Assembly (NCBI RefSeq): GCF_030651185.1
Contig: NZ_JAUSCJ010000029.1
Location: 124,001-188,000 of the forward strand
From: Phenylobacterium sp.
Lineage (GTDB): Bacteria; Pseudomonadota; Alphaproteobacteria; Caulobacterales; Caulobacteraceae
Reading direction: 5' to 3'
DNA: 64,000 nt
The first letter of the stretch is position 1, and each line of letters opens with the position of its first letter. Positions 8,104 through 16,316 of this stretch are shown piece after piece. Under the pieces are notes generated by a model that searched no databases, had not been told where the DNA came from, and worked only from the letters and a program-made list of their open reading frames with translations. The position numbers were made by a program, and so were the translations under genes.

Positions 8104-9882
8104 CTAATTTCCTGATTCGTTGACGGTTTTCGTTTCGCCGGCGGCGCGGGCGAGTTGGACAAACTCGGCGCGCAGTCCGTAGGGATCAGCCCCCCTGGCG
8201 CCCTGGGCGAGGTCGCCCACCGCCTTCCAGCCGAAGTCCCTGGAGATCCAGGGATCGCCGCGCAGTTTCTGGCCGAAGCCGGCGACGGCCAGGGCCCAGC
8301 GCGTGGGCTCCGGGGCCTGATCGATCCGGGCGTAGGTGTCGGCCGGTCCGATGGGACGTTCGATGAGCTTGGAGGTTTCGCCGCCCGGCAGCTTGTAGCG
8401 GACCTTGAGGAAGGCGATTTCGCCGCTGGGCGCTGGAGCCCGCGCGGCCGGGGCGGCGTAGCGCAGGGGGTCGCTTGAGGGCAGGGCGCCCACAGGCGTC
8501 ACCTCATAGAGGGCGGTGACCGAGGTTCCCGAGCCCACCTCGCCCGCGTCCACCCGGTCATTGTTGAAGTCCTCGCGGTTCAGCAGCCGGGTCTCGTAAC
8601 CGATCAGCCGGTATTCGCTGACGGCCTTGGGGTTGAACTCCACCTGGATTTTCACGTCGTCGGCGATGGGGAACAGCGAGCCCGAGAAGTCGTCCCGGAA
8701 GCTCTTGCGGGCCTCGTTCAGTGTGTCGATGTAGCCGGCCGTGCCGTTGCCATTCTGGGCCAGGGCCTGCATCAGCGTGTCATTGTAGTTCCCCTCGCCC
8801 AGACCGTAGACCGAGAGATAGACCCCGGTCTTGCGTTTCGCGGCCACGAAGTCCGTGAGTTTGGCGGGGTCGGCGACACCGACATTGAAGTCGCCATCGG
8901 TCATCAGGATCACCCGGTTGACCGCCTTGGCGTCGAAGTTCTGCACGGCCAGGTCATAGGCCAGAGCCAGGCCCTGGCCGCCGGCCGTGGACCCGCCTGA
9001 CTCCAGAGCGGCCAGGGCGCAGCGCATCTTCAGCTTCTCGCGGCCGCTGGTGGGGGCCAGCACGGCGCCGGCCGAGCCGGCATAGGCCACCATCGACACC
9101 CGGTCCTGGGGGCGGAGCTGGTCGACCAGCAGGTTCAGGGCCTTGCGCGCCAGAGGCAGCTTGGCCTCGTCCGACATCGAGCCGGAGGTGTCGATCAGGA
9201 ACACCAGGTTCAGCGGCGGCTGCTGGGCGCGGGGGATGTCGTAGCCCTGCAGACCGATGTGGACGATCTGGCGGTCGGAGGACCAGGGGGACGGGGTCAC
9301 CGCCACAAAGGGTTTGAACGGAACCTGGGCGTCGGTGGGCTTGGCGTAGCCGTAGTCGAAGTAGTTGATCAGCTCCTCGACCCGGACGGCGTCGCGGGGT
9401 GGGCTCTGGCCATCGTTCAGGAAGCGCCGGACATTGGCGTAGGCGGCGGTGTCCACATCCACCGAGAAGGTGGAGACCGGCTCCTGGGCCGTCTGCTTGA
9501 TGGGGTTGGCCTGGGCGTGTGGATAGCGCTCGTTGTTAACCTCGCCGGGCGTGGGACCGGGCATGAAGGGCGCGGAACGGGCCGCCCCGGTCACGACCAT
9601 CTCCTGCATCGGCGCGGCCTTGGCTGCGGGGTAGGGGGCGGGCGGTGGTGGCATGGACATGGCCGGCGGGGCGTACACCGCGCCTCCGACCATGCGGCCG
9701 CGCCGGCTGTAGGAGTCGCGCCGATCATCGGCCCTGGGGAAGCCGAGGGCCTCGCAGGCGGCGGGTGTGGGCGCCCCATCCCGAATCGCCGACGCGGCCA
9801 TCGGCGCTGCGGGCGCCACGCCAGATGCCGCAACTGTAAGCAAGCAAAGCGAGACGCGACTTAAGTTCCGTGCAGCGACCAT
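8104..9882 (-). CDS. YfbK-like von Willebrand factor A domain protein, exported
   Basis: A 592-residue protein starting at the ATG at 9882, whose first residues (MVAARNLSRVSLCLLTVAAS) form a signal peptide. An N-terminal region of low complexity follows. Next come the YfbK N-terminal domain (PVSTFSVDVDTAAYANVRRF), a VWA domain with the MIDAS motif LVFLIDTSGSMSDEAKLPLA and a later MTDGDFNVG, and a C-terminal DUF3520 region (FNPKAVSEYRLIGYETRLLN). Such proteins sit in the periplasm or envelope and are thought to mediate metal-dependent protein contacts; no enzyme activity is known. It is followed at 10 bases by the glycosyltransferase, so the two may be co-transcribed. The longer upstream frame to 9984 lacks a signal peptide at its start and is rejected. 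Confidence 0.92.
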   Translation of the reverse strand: MVAARNLSRVSLCLLTVAASGVAPAAPMAASAIRDGAPTPAACEALGFPRADDRRDSYSRRGRMVGGAVYAPPAMSMPPPPAPYPAAKAAPMQEMVVTGAARSAPFMPGPTPGEVNNERYPHAQANPIKQTAQEPVSTFSVDVDTAAYANVRRFLNDGQSPPRDAVRVEELINYFDYGYAKPTDAQVPFKPFVAVTPSPWSSDRQIVHIGLQGYDIPRAQQPPLNLVFLIDTSGSMSDEAKLPLARKALNLLVDQLRPQDRVSMVAYAGSAGAVLAPTSGREKLKMRCALAALESGGSTAGGQGLALAYDLAVQNFDAKAVNRVILMTDGDFNVGVADPAKLTDFVAAKRKTGVYLSVYGLGEGNYNDTLMQALAQNGNGTAGYIDTLNEARKSFRDDFSGSLFPIADDVKIQVEFNPKAVSEYRLIGYETRLLNREDFNNDRVDAGEVGSGTSVTALYEVTPVGALPSSDPLRYAAPAARAPAPSGEIAFLKVRYKLPGGETSKLIERPIGPADTYARIDQAPEPTRWALAVAGFGQKLRGDPWISRDFGWKAVGDLAQGARGADPYGLRAEFVQLARAAGETKTVNESGN

Positions 9883-10099
9883 CGTTCTCAGCGCTCCGAA
9901 TAAGTCCCTCAAGGCGCAGCTTGGCGCGTCATCTGAGGCGAAAACGCGACGAACAGGGGGCTTGGCGAAGGCGGCGTTGTTCACTCGCCATTCAGGCGAG
10001 TCTTAACAGTTTGAGAGATCACCGGCCCAAGCTTGACAGGGGGTGGGGGCGAGACGCTAGTGAACAGTTCAACTATGGTTAACGCTTAAGGGGGAGCGC

Positions 10100-11566
10100 A
10101 TGGCCATTTTCCATGAAGCAGCCCTCGGCGTGCGTCGCATCGTTCGTGGGGGCCTTACCTTGGCGGTCCTGGCCGCCATCATTCCGTTGAGCGGCGGCTG
10201 TCAGCCCAATGACAATCCTGGCGGCGGCAGCAGCGGCGCCGGACGTGTGGCCGCCGGCGGTCCGGCCTGCCCGCGGCCGCAGGCCTCGATCGGCGTGCAG
10301 CCGCAGTTCAACGCCCAGGAACAGGAAGTCCGCGCCCTGCGGCGCCAGGGATTCCAGGGCGACTTCTTCGCCCAGATCGATCTGGCTCGGCGCTATTCCG
10401 GACGCGACGCCCAGGAAAAGAACCTCGCCGATCCGGTGGAGTCGGCCGTCTGGTACGAGATGGCGCTGTCCAATCCGGATGGCTACGCGCCGATCATCGC
10501 CCGTGGGGACCACAAGAAGGGCAATCGCGGCGGCGCAGGCAACAAGCTCAATGACTGCCGTGCGGCCGAGCGCCGGGGCGCCTATCTGGCCATGGACCGG
10601 ATGCTGGACCGCATGAGCTCCGACGAGCGCCAGCAGGTCCGCGACCGGGTGATCTATGTGCTGTCCAGCCAGGGCGCTGCGGGCTTCCGTACTCTGGCGC
10701 GACTGCACGACTCGGCCTTCGGACCGTTCGGGGACCCCACCGACGGCTCGCCGGTCGATCCGCGCGACCTGAACCAGGTCAAGCCTCCCGCCGCGGCGAC
10801 CCTGTTCACCCGCAACGATGTCGACGTCTATCTATACAACTACCTGGCCGCCCAGGCCGGCGATGTGGCCGGCTACGTGATGCTGAAGGACTTCGAGAAG
10901 TCCTCCGTGGAGCGCGCCTCGTTGGGCTCGGACGCCGAGGCCAAGGCGCGGCGCTGGGTGCCGCCCTACGAGTTCTATCCGCCCCTGGCCCCCGATAGCG
11001 GCGTGCCGCATTCCGATGAGGCCTTGACCCTGGGCGAGGCCGAGGGCGTCGCGCTGGCCCGCATTGACGAACTGCCTTTCCAGCACATTGGGGCGGCGCT
11101 GGCCTATCTGCGGGTGATCCCGCAGCCGGTGAGCAGTCTGAACCAGCTGTCGCCCGGCGACGTCCAGACCTTCCAGGCCATGCTGGGCCGCCCGACGACC
11201 GGGGTGTTCACGTCCCTGGAGAAGGTTCGGGCGATCCAGTACGCGGCGGTGAATGGCTCGGCCCGCTCACAACTGGCTCTGGCGGTGATGTATGCCGAGG
11301 GTGTGGGCGTGGCGCGGGACTATGCGCGTGCGTTCCATTGGTTCGCGGAGGCCGACAAGCAGGGCAGTCCCGAGGCCAAGTACGCCATGTCGACCTATTT
11401 CTCGCTGGGGGTCTCCGGCGTCGCCGACCAGGACAAGGCCTCGGCCGTCTCCTACCAGATCGATGGCGCGCTGGCCGGCTTCAAGCCGTCCGCCCAGCGC
11501 CTGCGCGAGGTTCTGGCCCAGGTGGCTCGCACACCACGCCGGCCTACAGAAGGAAATTACCGGTGA
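10100..11566 (+). CDS. Sel1-repeat and peptidoglycan-binding lipoprotein
   Basis: A 488-residue lipoprotein: the signal LAVLAAIIPLSGGC ends in a lipobox Cys at about residue 34, followed by a Gly/Ser-rich linker. The body has Sel1-like helical repeats (ARRYSGRDAQ..ADPVESAVWYEMAL and, near the C-terminus, LALAVMYAEGVGVARDYARAFHWFAEA). Between them is a short peptidoglycan-binding-like segment (LSPGDVQTFQAMLGRPTTGVFTS). Sel1 repeats act as scaffolds for protein contacts, so this is probably an envelope scaffold anchored to a membrane and touching the cell wall. A strong GGGGGAG ribosome site precedes the ATG. Its TGA overlaps the GTG start of the beta-helix gene, so the two are translationally coupled and probably act together. 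No partner enzyme is evident. Confidence 0.85.
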   Translation: MAIFHEAALGVRRIVRGGLTLAVLAAIIPLSGGCQPNDNPGGGSSGAGRVAAGGPACPRPQASIGVQPQFNAQEQEVRALRRQGFQGDFFAQIDLARRYSGRDAQEKNLADPVESAVWYEMALSNPDGYAPIIARGDHKKGNRGGAGNKLNDCRAAERRGAYLAMDRMLDRMSSDERQQVRDRVIYVLSSQGAAGFRTLARLHDSAFGPFGDPTDGSPVDPRDLNQVKPPAAATLFTRNDVDVYLYNYLAAQAGDVAGYVMLKDFEKSSVERASLGSDAEAKARRWVPPYEFYPPLAPDSGVPHSDEALTLGEAEGVALARIDELPFQHIGAALAYLRVIPQPVSSLNQLSPGDVQTFQAMLGRPTTGVFTSLEKVRAIQYAAVNGSARSQLALAVMYAEGVGVARDYARAFHWFAEADKQGSPEAKYAMSTYFSLGVSGVADQDKASAVSYQIDGALAGFKPSAQRLREVLAQVARTPRRPTEGNYR

Positions 11567-13020
11567 TCGCAAAAGCCCTTCGCCGCCTGGCGGGCCTTGG
11601 CGCCGCCGTGGCCTGCGTCATGACCCTCGGCTTTGCGGGCGAGGCGCAGGCCCTGCCCGACGCAAAGATCGACCAGCAGATCCGCCCGAACTTCGGCATC
11701 CTGCTGGCCCCGCCCCTGCGCCATACCTATCGCCCCGGCGCCTGGAAGCCCCGGCGCGGCGGCTATGCTCCGGGCGGCTATCGTCCCGGCTATCCGTCGG
11801 GCCCGCGCCCGCCGCTGTACCTGGATTCCATTACCGTCGACTGCGCCGACCCCAATAGGGGCCCTACGCCCCTGGCCGACGCCATCTACAACCTGGCCGA
11901 CAACGGCGTGCTCTATATCCGCTCGCGCGGCGGGGTCTGCCGCGAGACCCTGGAGATCGACCATCCGGTGGTCATCGCCGGCGAAGGCCCTCCGGCCTTC
12001 GGAAATGTCGGTTCCGGCGTGGCCAAGCTCAGCCCGCCCGACGGTTCGCCCTGCATCCGCATCGCGCCGGGGGTAAAGGGTGTCGAGATTCGCGACCTGG
12101 TGATCGAGGCCAACCAGGGTGGTCGCAGCGCGTGTATCGAGGCGCAGGACGCCGACGTGGCGCTGATCCGTTCGTCGCTCCGCTACCAGGGCGACGCCTC
12201 GGCGATCTTCGTCCAGGGCGGCAGCCTGATCATGCGCAACAGCCTTGTCGAGGCGCGCACCAATGACGCCGCCATCCTCGCCGATGGCGCGGCGGTGGAC
12301 ATCCTGCAATCGAAGATCAGCGCCGACGTGCGTGGCCTGGACATCACCCCGGCACCCGGCCAGAGCCGCCTGGTGCAGGTCGGGGTGATCTCGCCCGGCC
12401 CCGGCTTGCCGGGCTCCACGGCCATCACCGTGCGCGATCAGCGCAGCGGCGCCGGCAGCCTGCTGATCGCCAACAGCGTCATCCGCAACTGGATCACCGG
12501 GGTCTATGTCGACCGCGGCGCTGAGGTGGAACTGAACCGCAACCGCATCATCCGCGTGCGTCGCGGCGTGCTGTCCGACTATGGCAAGGTCCGTGTGCGT
12601 CAGAACGCCATCGCCGCAGACGAATACGGCGCCCATTTCGCGGGGGGCCGCCCCGAGGTCGGCGGCAATCGCTTCATCGGCGCCGGGGTGAGTTATGAGC
12701 GCGGTGTCGAGCCGGTCACCGAGCCCAACTACGTCTATTCTTCGCAGGGCTGTCACTATCAGATGCCGCCCGGCGTCTACTGCCGCCCCATGATCGAGGC
12801 GCCCAGGGCGATCACCGACGAGAGCGGCTTTGACGCCTCGGGCCGCTATGGCTGGGAGGTCGATGGCTACGAGCGCGGCTACGCGCGGGACGGCGCGCCG
12901 ACCGCCCGCCCGCCGGTCCCGCCGCGCAGGTCGAGGTTCGGGCGTCCGCCCCCCCCGCCGCCGTTGTATCCGAACGGCTACTCCAGCGGGCCGCCGCTGA
13001 TGGGCGGCCCCGGGTACTAG
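11563..13020 (+). CDS. Exported right-handed beta-helix protein
   Basis: The GTG at 11563 overlaps the upstream TGA (GTGA), giving a 485-residue product. It starts with a signal peptide (LRRLAGLGAAVACVMTLGFA, cleaved near GEAQA). After an Arg/Pro/Gly-rich stretch it runs into a parallel beta-helix (about residues 90-390): repeated short strands such as GVEIRDLVIEANQGG, SLIMRNSLVEARTNDAAIL and SLLIANSVIRNWITGVYVDR. The tail is Pro/Arg-rich (RPPVPPRRSRFGRPPPPPP). Beta-helix folds are found in polysaccharide-active enzymes and in surface proteins, but no catalytic residues can be assigned by eye. Coupling to the Sel1 lipoprotein suggests a shared envelope role. The longer frame starting at 11338 lies inside the lipoprotein gene and is not used. 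Confidence 0.82.
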   Translation: MIAKALRRLAGLGAAVACVMTLGFAGEAQALPDAKIDQQIRPNFGILLAPPLRHTYRPGAWKPRRGGYAPGGYRPGYPSGPRPPLYLDSITVDCADPNRGPTPLADAIYNLADNGVLYIRSRGGVCRETLEIDHPVVIAGEGPPAFGNVGSGVAKLSPPDGSPCIRIAPGVKGVEIRDLVIEANQGGRSACIEAQDADVALIRSSLRYQGDASAIFVQGGSLIMRNSLVEARTNDAAILADGAAVDILQSKISADVRGLDITPAPGQSRLVQVGVISPGPGLPGSTAITVRDQRSGAGSLLIANSVIRNWITGVYVDRGAEVELNRNRIIRVRRGVLSDYGKVRVRQNAIAADEYGAHFAGGRPEVGGNRFIGAGVSYERGVEPVTEPNYVYSSQGCHYQMPPGVYCRPMIEAPRAITDESGFDASGRYGWEVDGYERGYARDGAPTARPPVPPRRSRFGRPPPPPPLYPNGYSSGPPLMGGPGY

Positions 13021-13152
13021 GAGCTTTCCGCCCCTGTCGCGAAGCGAACGGGGCAGGGGACCGGCGCAGCCGGTGGAGGGTGCGGCCCCATCCACTGAGC
13101 CCGGTCTCTCTCCTTCCACCCCCCTTCCCCGTAAACGGGGCAGGAAACGTCG
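13021..13152. repeat. Intergenic repeat-family element
   Basis: The 132-base gap between two convergent genes holds a GC-rich element. TTTCCGCCCCTGT at 13025 is shared with 27801, and CCCTTCCCCGTAAACGGGG follows near 13122. It looks like a degenerate member of the palindromic intergenic family seen at several places in this window. A transcription-ending role between convergent genes is possible. Confidence 0.45.
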
Positions 13153-14724
13153 CTAATGATCGAAGGCCGCTGACCCGTTGACCGAGGCGGGGAAGGTCGG
13201 CGCGCGCCGGACCTTGGTCACCTGCTCGAAGGCGTAGCCCAGGGAGAGCAGTCGGGCCTCCGACCAGGCGGTTCCGATGAAGGAAAGACCCACCGGCAAG
13301 CCCTCCACATAGCCCATGGGCACGGTCAGGTGGGGATAGCCCGCGACCGCGGGCAGGCTGGAGGGCGAGCCCAGCCACTTGCCGCCATTGACCCGGTCCA
13401 CGACCGAGCTCGGCCCGCCGCTTTGCGCCACCAGCGCCTCGACCTTGGCGTCGCGCAGCAGCTTGTCGATGCCTTCAGGGCCCGCCAGGCGCCTGGCGTC
13501 CGCCCGGGCCTTCAGATAGGCCGGGTCGTCCAGGCCCGGCGAGGCTTGGGCCTCCAGGAAGGTCTCCTGGCCGAACAGTGCGGTCTCGCGCGACTCGGAT
13601 GCGTTGAAGGCGATCAGGTCGGCCAGGGAGCGCGTCTTCACCTGGGTCGGCGAGGTGGCGGCGAGATAGGCGTTCACCCCGGCCTTGAACTCCACCCGAA
13701 GGACCAGATCCTCCAGATCGCCGAGGGCCTTGCCGTCCGGCGCGGTCACCTCCACCAGCACCGCGCCCGCGGCCTTGAGGACGGTGAGCGCCTCTTCGAA
13801 CACGGCGTCGGTTCGAGGCGAGTGGCCGGCTGTGGCCCGCATCACCCCGATCCGGGCGCCCTTGAGCGCGGCGGGATCGAGGGCCTTCAGATAGTCGGTT
13901 CGATGCTGGTCGGCCGCCGCCGTGGCGGGATCGGCGGGGTCGGAGCCCGCCATAGCGGTCAGTACAGCGGCGGCGTCGGCGACGCTGCGGGTCATGGGAC
14001 CGGCGGTGTCCTGGCTCTCTGAGATCGGCACGATGTAGGTGCGGGAGACCAGACCCACGGTGGGCTTGAGGCCGACGATGCCGTTCATGGCCGCAGGGCA
14101 GGTGATGGAGCCGTCGGTCTCGGTGCCGATCGCCGCCACGGCCAAGCCCGCCGCCACCGCGGCGCCGGAGCCTGCGCTTGAGCCGCAGGCGCTGCGGTCC
14201 AGGGCGTAGGGGTTGCGCACCAGGCCGCCCATGGCGCTCCAGCCGCTGATGGACCGGGATGATCGGTAGTTGGCCCATTCCGAGAGGTTGGCCTTGCCCA
14301 GGATCACCGCGCCCGCGTCGGTCAGCCGCTTAACCAGGGGGGCGTCGCGGTTTGTGATGTTGTCCTTCAGGGCCAGGGACCCGGCGGTGGTCGCCGTGCC
14401 ATCGGCAGACTCGATGTTGTCCTTCAAAAGAATGGGCAGGCCATGCAGTGGTCCCCGGAGCTTCCCGGCCTTGCGCTCGGCGTCGAGCTTTCGCGCGTCG
14501 GCCAGGGCGTGGGGGTTCACGGCGATGACGCTGTTGAGCCTCGGCCCCTTGCGGTCCAAGGCCGCGATCCGCGCCAGGTAGGCCTTGGTCAGGCTCTCGG
14601 AACTGGCCGTTCCCCGGGCCATGGCCTGGGAGAGGTCCTGGACCCCGCCGAAGGCCGGATCCTCGGCGGCATGGGCCGCGCCCGCCGCCGCCAAGCCCGC
14701 AATCAGTCCCACCGCGCGTTTCAT
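13153..14724 (-). CDS. Exported amidase (amidase signature family)
   Basis: A 523-residue amidase-signature hydrolase with the Ser-cisSer-Lys triad: Lys in [13 protein letters not shown] (about residue 95), the Gly/Ser-rich [20 protein letters not shown] stretch, and the nucleophile Ser in [11 protein letters not shown]. The family cleaves carboxamides such as peptide amides or acylated amines. An N-terminal signal peptide ([19 protein letters not shown]) places it outside the cytoplasm, which rules against GatA, the glutamyl-tRNA amidotransferase subunit. The start is the ATG at 14724, since GGCGGGG lies about 5 bases before it; a GTG two codons upstream is also in frame. The natural substrate cannot be told. 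It has no clear operon partners. Confidence 0.93.
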   Translation of the reverse strand: MKRAVGLIAGLAAAGAAHAAEDPAFGGVQDLSQAMARGTASSESLTKAYLARIAALDRKGPRLNSVIAVNPHALADARKLDAERKAGKLRGPLHGLPILLKDNIESADGTATTAGSLALKDNITNRDAPLVKRLTDAGAVILGKANLSEWANYRSSRSISGWSAMGGLVRNPYALDRSACGSSAGSGAAVAAGLAVAAIGTETDGSITCPAAMNGIVGLKPTVGLVSRTYIVPISESQDTAGPMTRSVADAAAVLTAMAGSDPADPATAAADQHRTDYLKALDPAALKGARIGVMRATAGHSPRTDAVFEEALTVLKAAGAVLVEVTAPDGKALGDLEDLVLRVEFKAGVNAYLAATSPTQVKTRSLADLIAFNASESRETALFGQETFLEAQASPGLDDPAYLKARADARRLAGPEGIDKLLRDAKVEALVAQSGGPSSVVDRVNGGKWLGSPSSLPAVAGYPHLTVPMGYVEGLPVGLSFIGTAWSEARLLSLGYAFEQVTKVRRAPTFPASVNGSAAFDH

Positions 14725-14785
14725 GTTCACCCCGCCTTTGAATGCATTGGAGGGCGTTCGCGGGCGGTTGGCCAGACATGACGAA

Positions 14786-14810
14786 GGCCGCGCCCTTATT
14801 GAGCGCGGCC
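14786..14810 (-). terminator. Hairpin downstream of csbD-like gene
   Basis: GGCCGCGC at 14786-14793 pairs with GCGCGGCC at 14803-14810 around a 9-base loop. It lies after the stop of the CsbD-like gene on the minus strand, but the T-run that would follow is weak (TTCGTC). It is a plausible terminator or attenuator between csbD and the amidase gene. Confidence 0.4.
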
Positions 14811-14878
14811 CTGCCTTAAGTTCCGCCGATCCTGGGGGAGGAGGGGGGCGGGACCTGCCTCTGAGATGGGTTCGCGGC

Positions 14879-15061
14879 CTACTTTTTCAAGACGTCGCGG
14901 GCGGCTTCCTTGAGGTTGCCGACGCCCTTTTGAAGCTTGCCGGCGGCGCGTTCGCCCACCCCTTCGGCCTCGAGGCGCTCGTTGCCGGTCAGCTTGCCGG
15001 CGGCTTCCTTGATCGTACCGGAGGCGTCCTTGGCGGCGCCCTTGGCGATGTCCTTGTGCAT
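14879..15061 (-). CDS. CsbD family stress protein
   Basis: This 60-residue protein has the CsbD pattern of Lys/Gly/Ala-rich amphipathic helix repeats: MHKDIAKGAAKDASGTIKEA, then GKLTGNERLEAEG and a second AAGKLQKGVGNLKEA. Family members are small cytosolic proteins induced by general stress; their biochemical role is unknown. A GGAG ribosome site precedes the ATG. It lies between the TetR regulator gene and the amidase gene on the same strand with gaps of about 80 and 150 bases, so it probably has its own promoter. Confidence 0.9.
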   Translation of the reverse strand: MHKDIAKGAAKDASGTIKEAAGKLTGNERLEAEGVGERAAGKLQKGVGNLKEAARDVLKK

Positions 15062-15139
15062 AGGATCTCCTACTGGATGCGGCGGGGCGGGGGAGCGCCC
15101 GTCGCCCTTCTCTACGCGCGGGACCGGGAGATTGTTCCC

Positions 15140-15727
15140 TCAGGGATTGCGCGTGCGCGCCATCAGGCTGTCGAACGCCGACCGCGCCGCGGCCCGGGCC
15201 CCGGTGTCGTCCAACAGGCGCCGTAGTTCGCTGTGACCGAGGATGAAGCTCTTCATCTGGAAGACCACGCTCTCGGCCTCCGCATCGCTCATCGGCGGTT
15301 CGCGCAAGGCCTTCATCTCGCCGGCCAGACGCTGCCGCCAGGCGCGGACCCGCTGCTGCAGTAGGTCGCGCATGGGCCCCGGCTGATCGTCCAGCTCGGT
15401 GCTGGCCGCCACGATCAGGCAGCCCCCGGCGGCGTTCTCAACCTCGGTCCAGTCCAGCCAGCGTTCGAAGACGTTCTCCAGCCGGGCGCGGCCGGGGGGC
15501 AGGTCGTCAGCGTCCGCCCAGACGAAGGCGATGAAGCGGTCGAACCCGGCGTCGAGGGTCGCCAGCTCCATGGCTTCCTTGGAGTCAAAATGCTTGAAGA
15601 GACCACTCTTGGAGAGGCCTACAGCCTCGGCCACGTCCCCCAGGCTGATCGCGCCGAACCCCCTGATCGCGGCCTGGCGGCCAGTCTCATCGATGATGCG
15701 CGCCCGGGTGGCTTCGCCCTTCTTCAA
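15140..15727 (-). CDS. TetR/AcrR family transcriptional regulator
   Basis: The N-terminal helix-turn-helix is clear: KKGEATRARIIDETGRQAA, then AISLGDVAEAVGLSKSGLFKHFDSKEAM with the TetR recognition helix. The C-terminal half is an all-helical ligand and dimer domain. There is no ATG in frame near the start. I chose a TTG at 15727 because GGAAGG sits 6 bases before it, giving 195 residues; a further TTG at 15763 lacks a ribosome site and would run almost into the upstream repeat. The gene diverges from a small exported protein across a 20-bp exact direct repeat, which is likely to be its own operator. The ligand is unknown. Confidence 0.9.
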   Translation of the reverse strand: MKKGEATRARIIDETGRQAAIRGFGAISLGDVAEAVGLSKSGLFKHFDSKEAMELATLDAGFDRFIAFVWADADDLPPGRARLENVFERWLDWTEVENAAGGCLIVAASTELDDQPGPMRDLLQQRVRAWRQRLAGEMKALREPPMSDAEAESVVFQMKSFILGHSELRRLLDDTGARAAARSAFDSLMARTRNP

Positions 15728-15765
15728 AACAGACCTTCCATGGCCAAGCTCCCCTCTTGACAAAA

Positions 15766-15812
15766 AGTGACCGATCGTGCCCTTTCCGGATCAGTGACCG
15801 ATCGTGCCCTTT
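15766..15812. promoter_or_regulatory. Two exact 20-bp direct repeats, likely operator of the TetR regulator
   Basis: AGTGACCGATCGTGCCCTTT occurs at 15766-15785 and again at 15793-15812, a spacing of 27 bases. Each copy contains the self-complementary core CGATCG. The pair fills the whole gap between the divergent tetR gene and the small exported gene, and a TTGACA (15757-15762) touches the first copy. This is the expected place and shape for an autoregulatory operator controlling both genes. Confidence 0.6.
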
Positions 15813-15819
15813 TATCCGC

Positions 15820-16152
15820 ATGGAGCTTCCAGTGCAAACCAAGGTTCTCTCAGCCGCAGTCATGGCGATCGCCCTGTTGTCGGCCAATGGCGCCTGCGCC
15901 GAGGGCTACCGCGCCCAGGCCAAGCTCCTGACCCCCGTGGCCGTTCCCACTACAACCATGGTCAGCAATGTCGAATGGAAGTGCTATGGCGACGCCTGCC
16001 TCGGCGTTTCGAAGTACGCGCCGGGTCTCGACAGCTTCATGAAGCAGTGCCGCAAGGTGCGCGCCGCGCTCGGCCCGCTGGCCGCCTTTTCCAGCCGTGG
16101 GATCGCGATGAGCGACCTCGACGTCGCCAACTGCAACGCCGGCCCGCGCTAA
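15820..16152 (+). CDS. Small exported protein resembling the CC_3452 family
   Basis: A 110-residue protein with a signal peptide (VLSAAVMAIALLSANGACA) and a mature part of about 80 residues. It has a pattern I associate with the Caulobacter CC_3452 family: an initial YRAQAKLLTPVAVPT strand, then W-K-C-x4-C (WKCYGDACLG), a third Cys in FMKQCRKVRAALGPLAAF, and a final DVANCNAG. The four Cys suggest two disulfides in the periplasm. Function is unknown. It is divergent from a TetR regulator with the double repeat between them, so it is probably under that regulator. A terminator follows directly. Confidence 0.78.
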   Translation: MELPVQTKVLSAAVMAIALLSANGACAEGYRAQAKLLTPVAVPTTTMVSNVEWKCYGDACLGVSKYAPGLDSFMKQCRKVRAALGPLAAFSSRGIAMSDLDVANCNAGPR

Positions 16153-16164
16153 GCCTTCCCCCTC

Positions 16165-16198
16165 CGGCGCGCTGTCCGAGGACGGCGCGCCGACTTTT
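16165..16198 (+). terminator. Intrinsic terminator after the small exported gene
   Basis: CGGCGCGC (16165-16172) pairs with GCGCGCCG (16185-16192), with an inner GTCC/GGAC stem, and is followed by ACTTTTTC. This is a good rho-independent terminator on the plus strand. Confidence 0.75.
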
Positions 16199-16316
16199 TC
16201 AGTGCGATGGGGGTCGCGATTGCAGCCCCGCGCCGCGCCGACGTTGCGCAAGACGCCCCTGACCGCTATCTCCGCACCCGAATTCCCCTCTTTCGAAGAG
16301 CGAGCGCGGACGCCCC

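Noticed and set aside
10067-10082. Possible second LexA box, GTTCAACTATGGTTA, before the Sel1 lipoprotein
   Set aside because: The second half-site is GTTA instead of GTTC, and there is no reason to expect SOS control of this gene.
10080-10090. Possible CtrA box (two TTAA half-sites)
   Set aside because: Half-sites are 3 bases apart instead of the 7 expected for TTAA-N7-TTAA.
13153-14724. GatA subunit of glutamyl-tRNA amidotransferase
   Set aside because: The amidase carries a signal peptide and has no gatB or gatC neighbours, so an exported amidase is the better reading.
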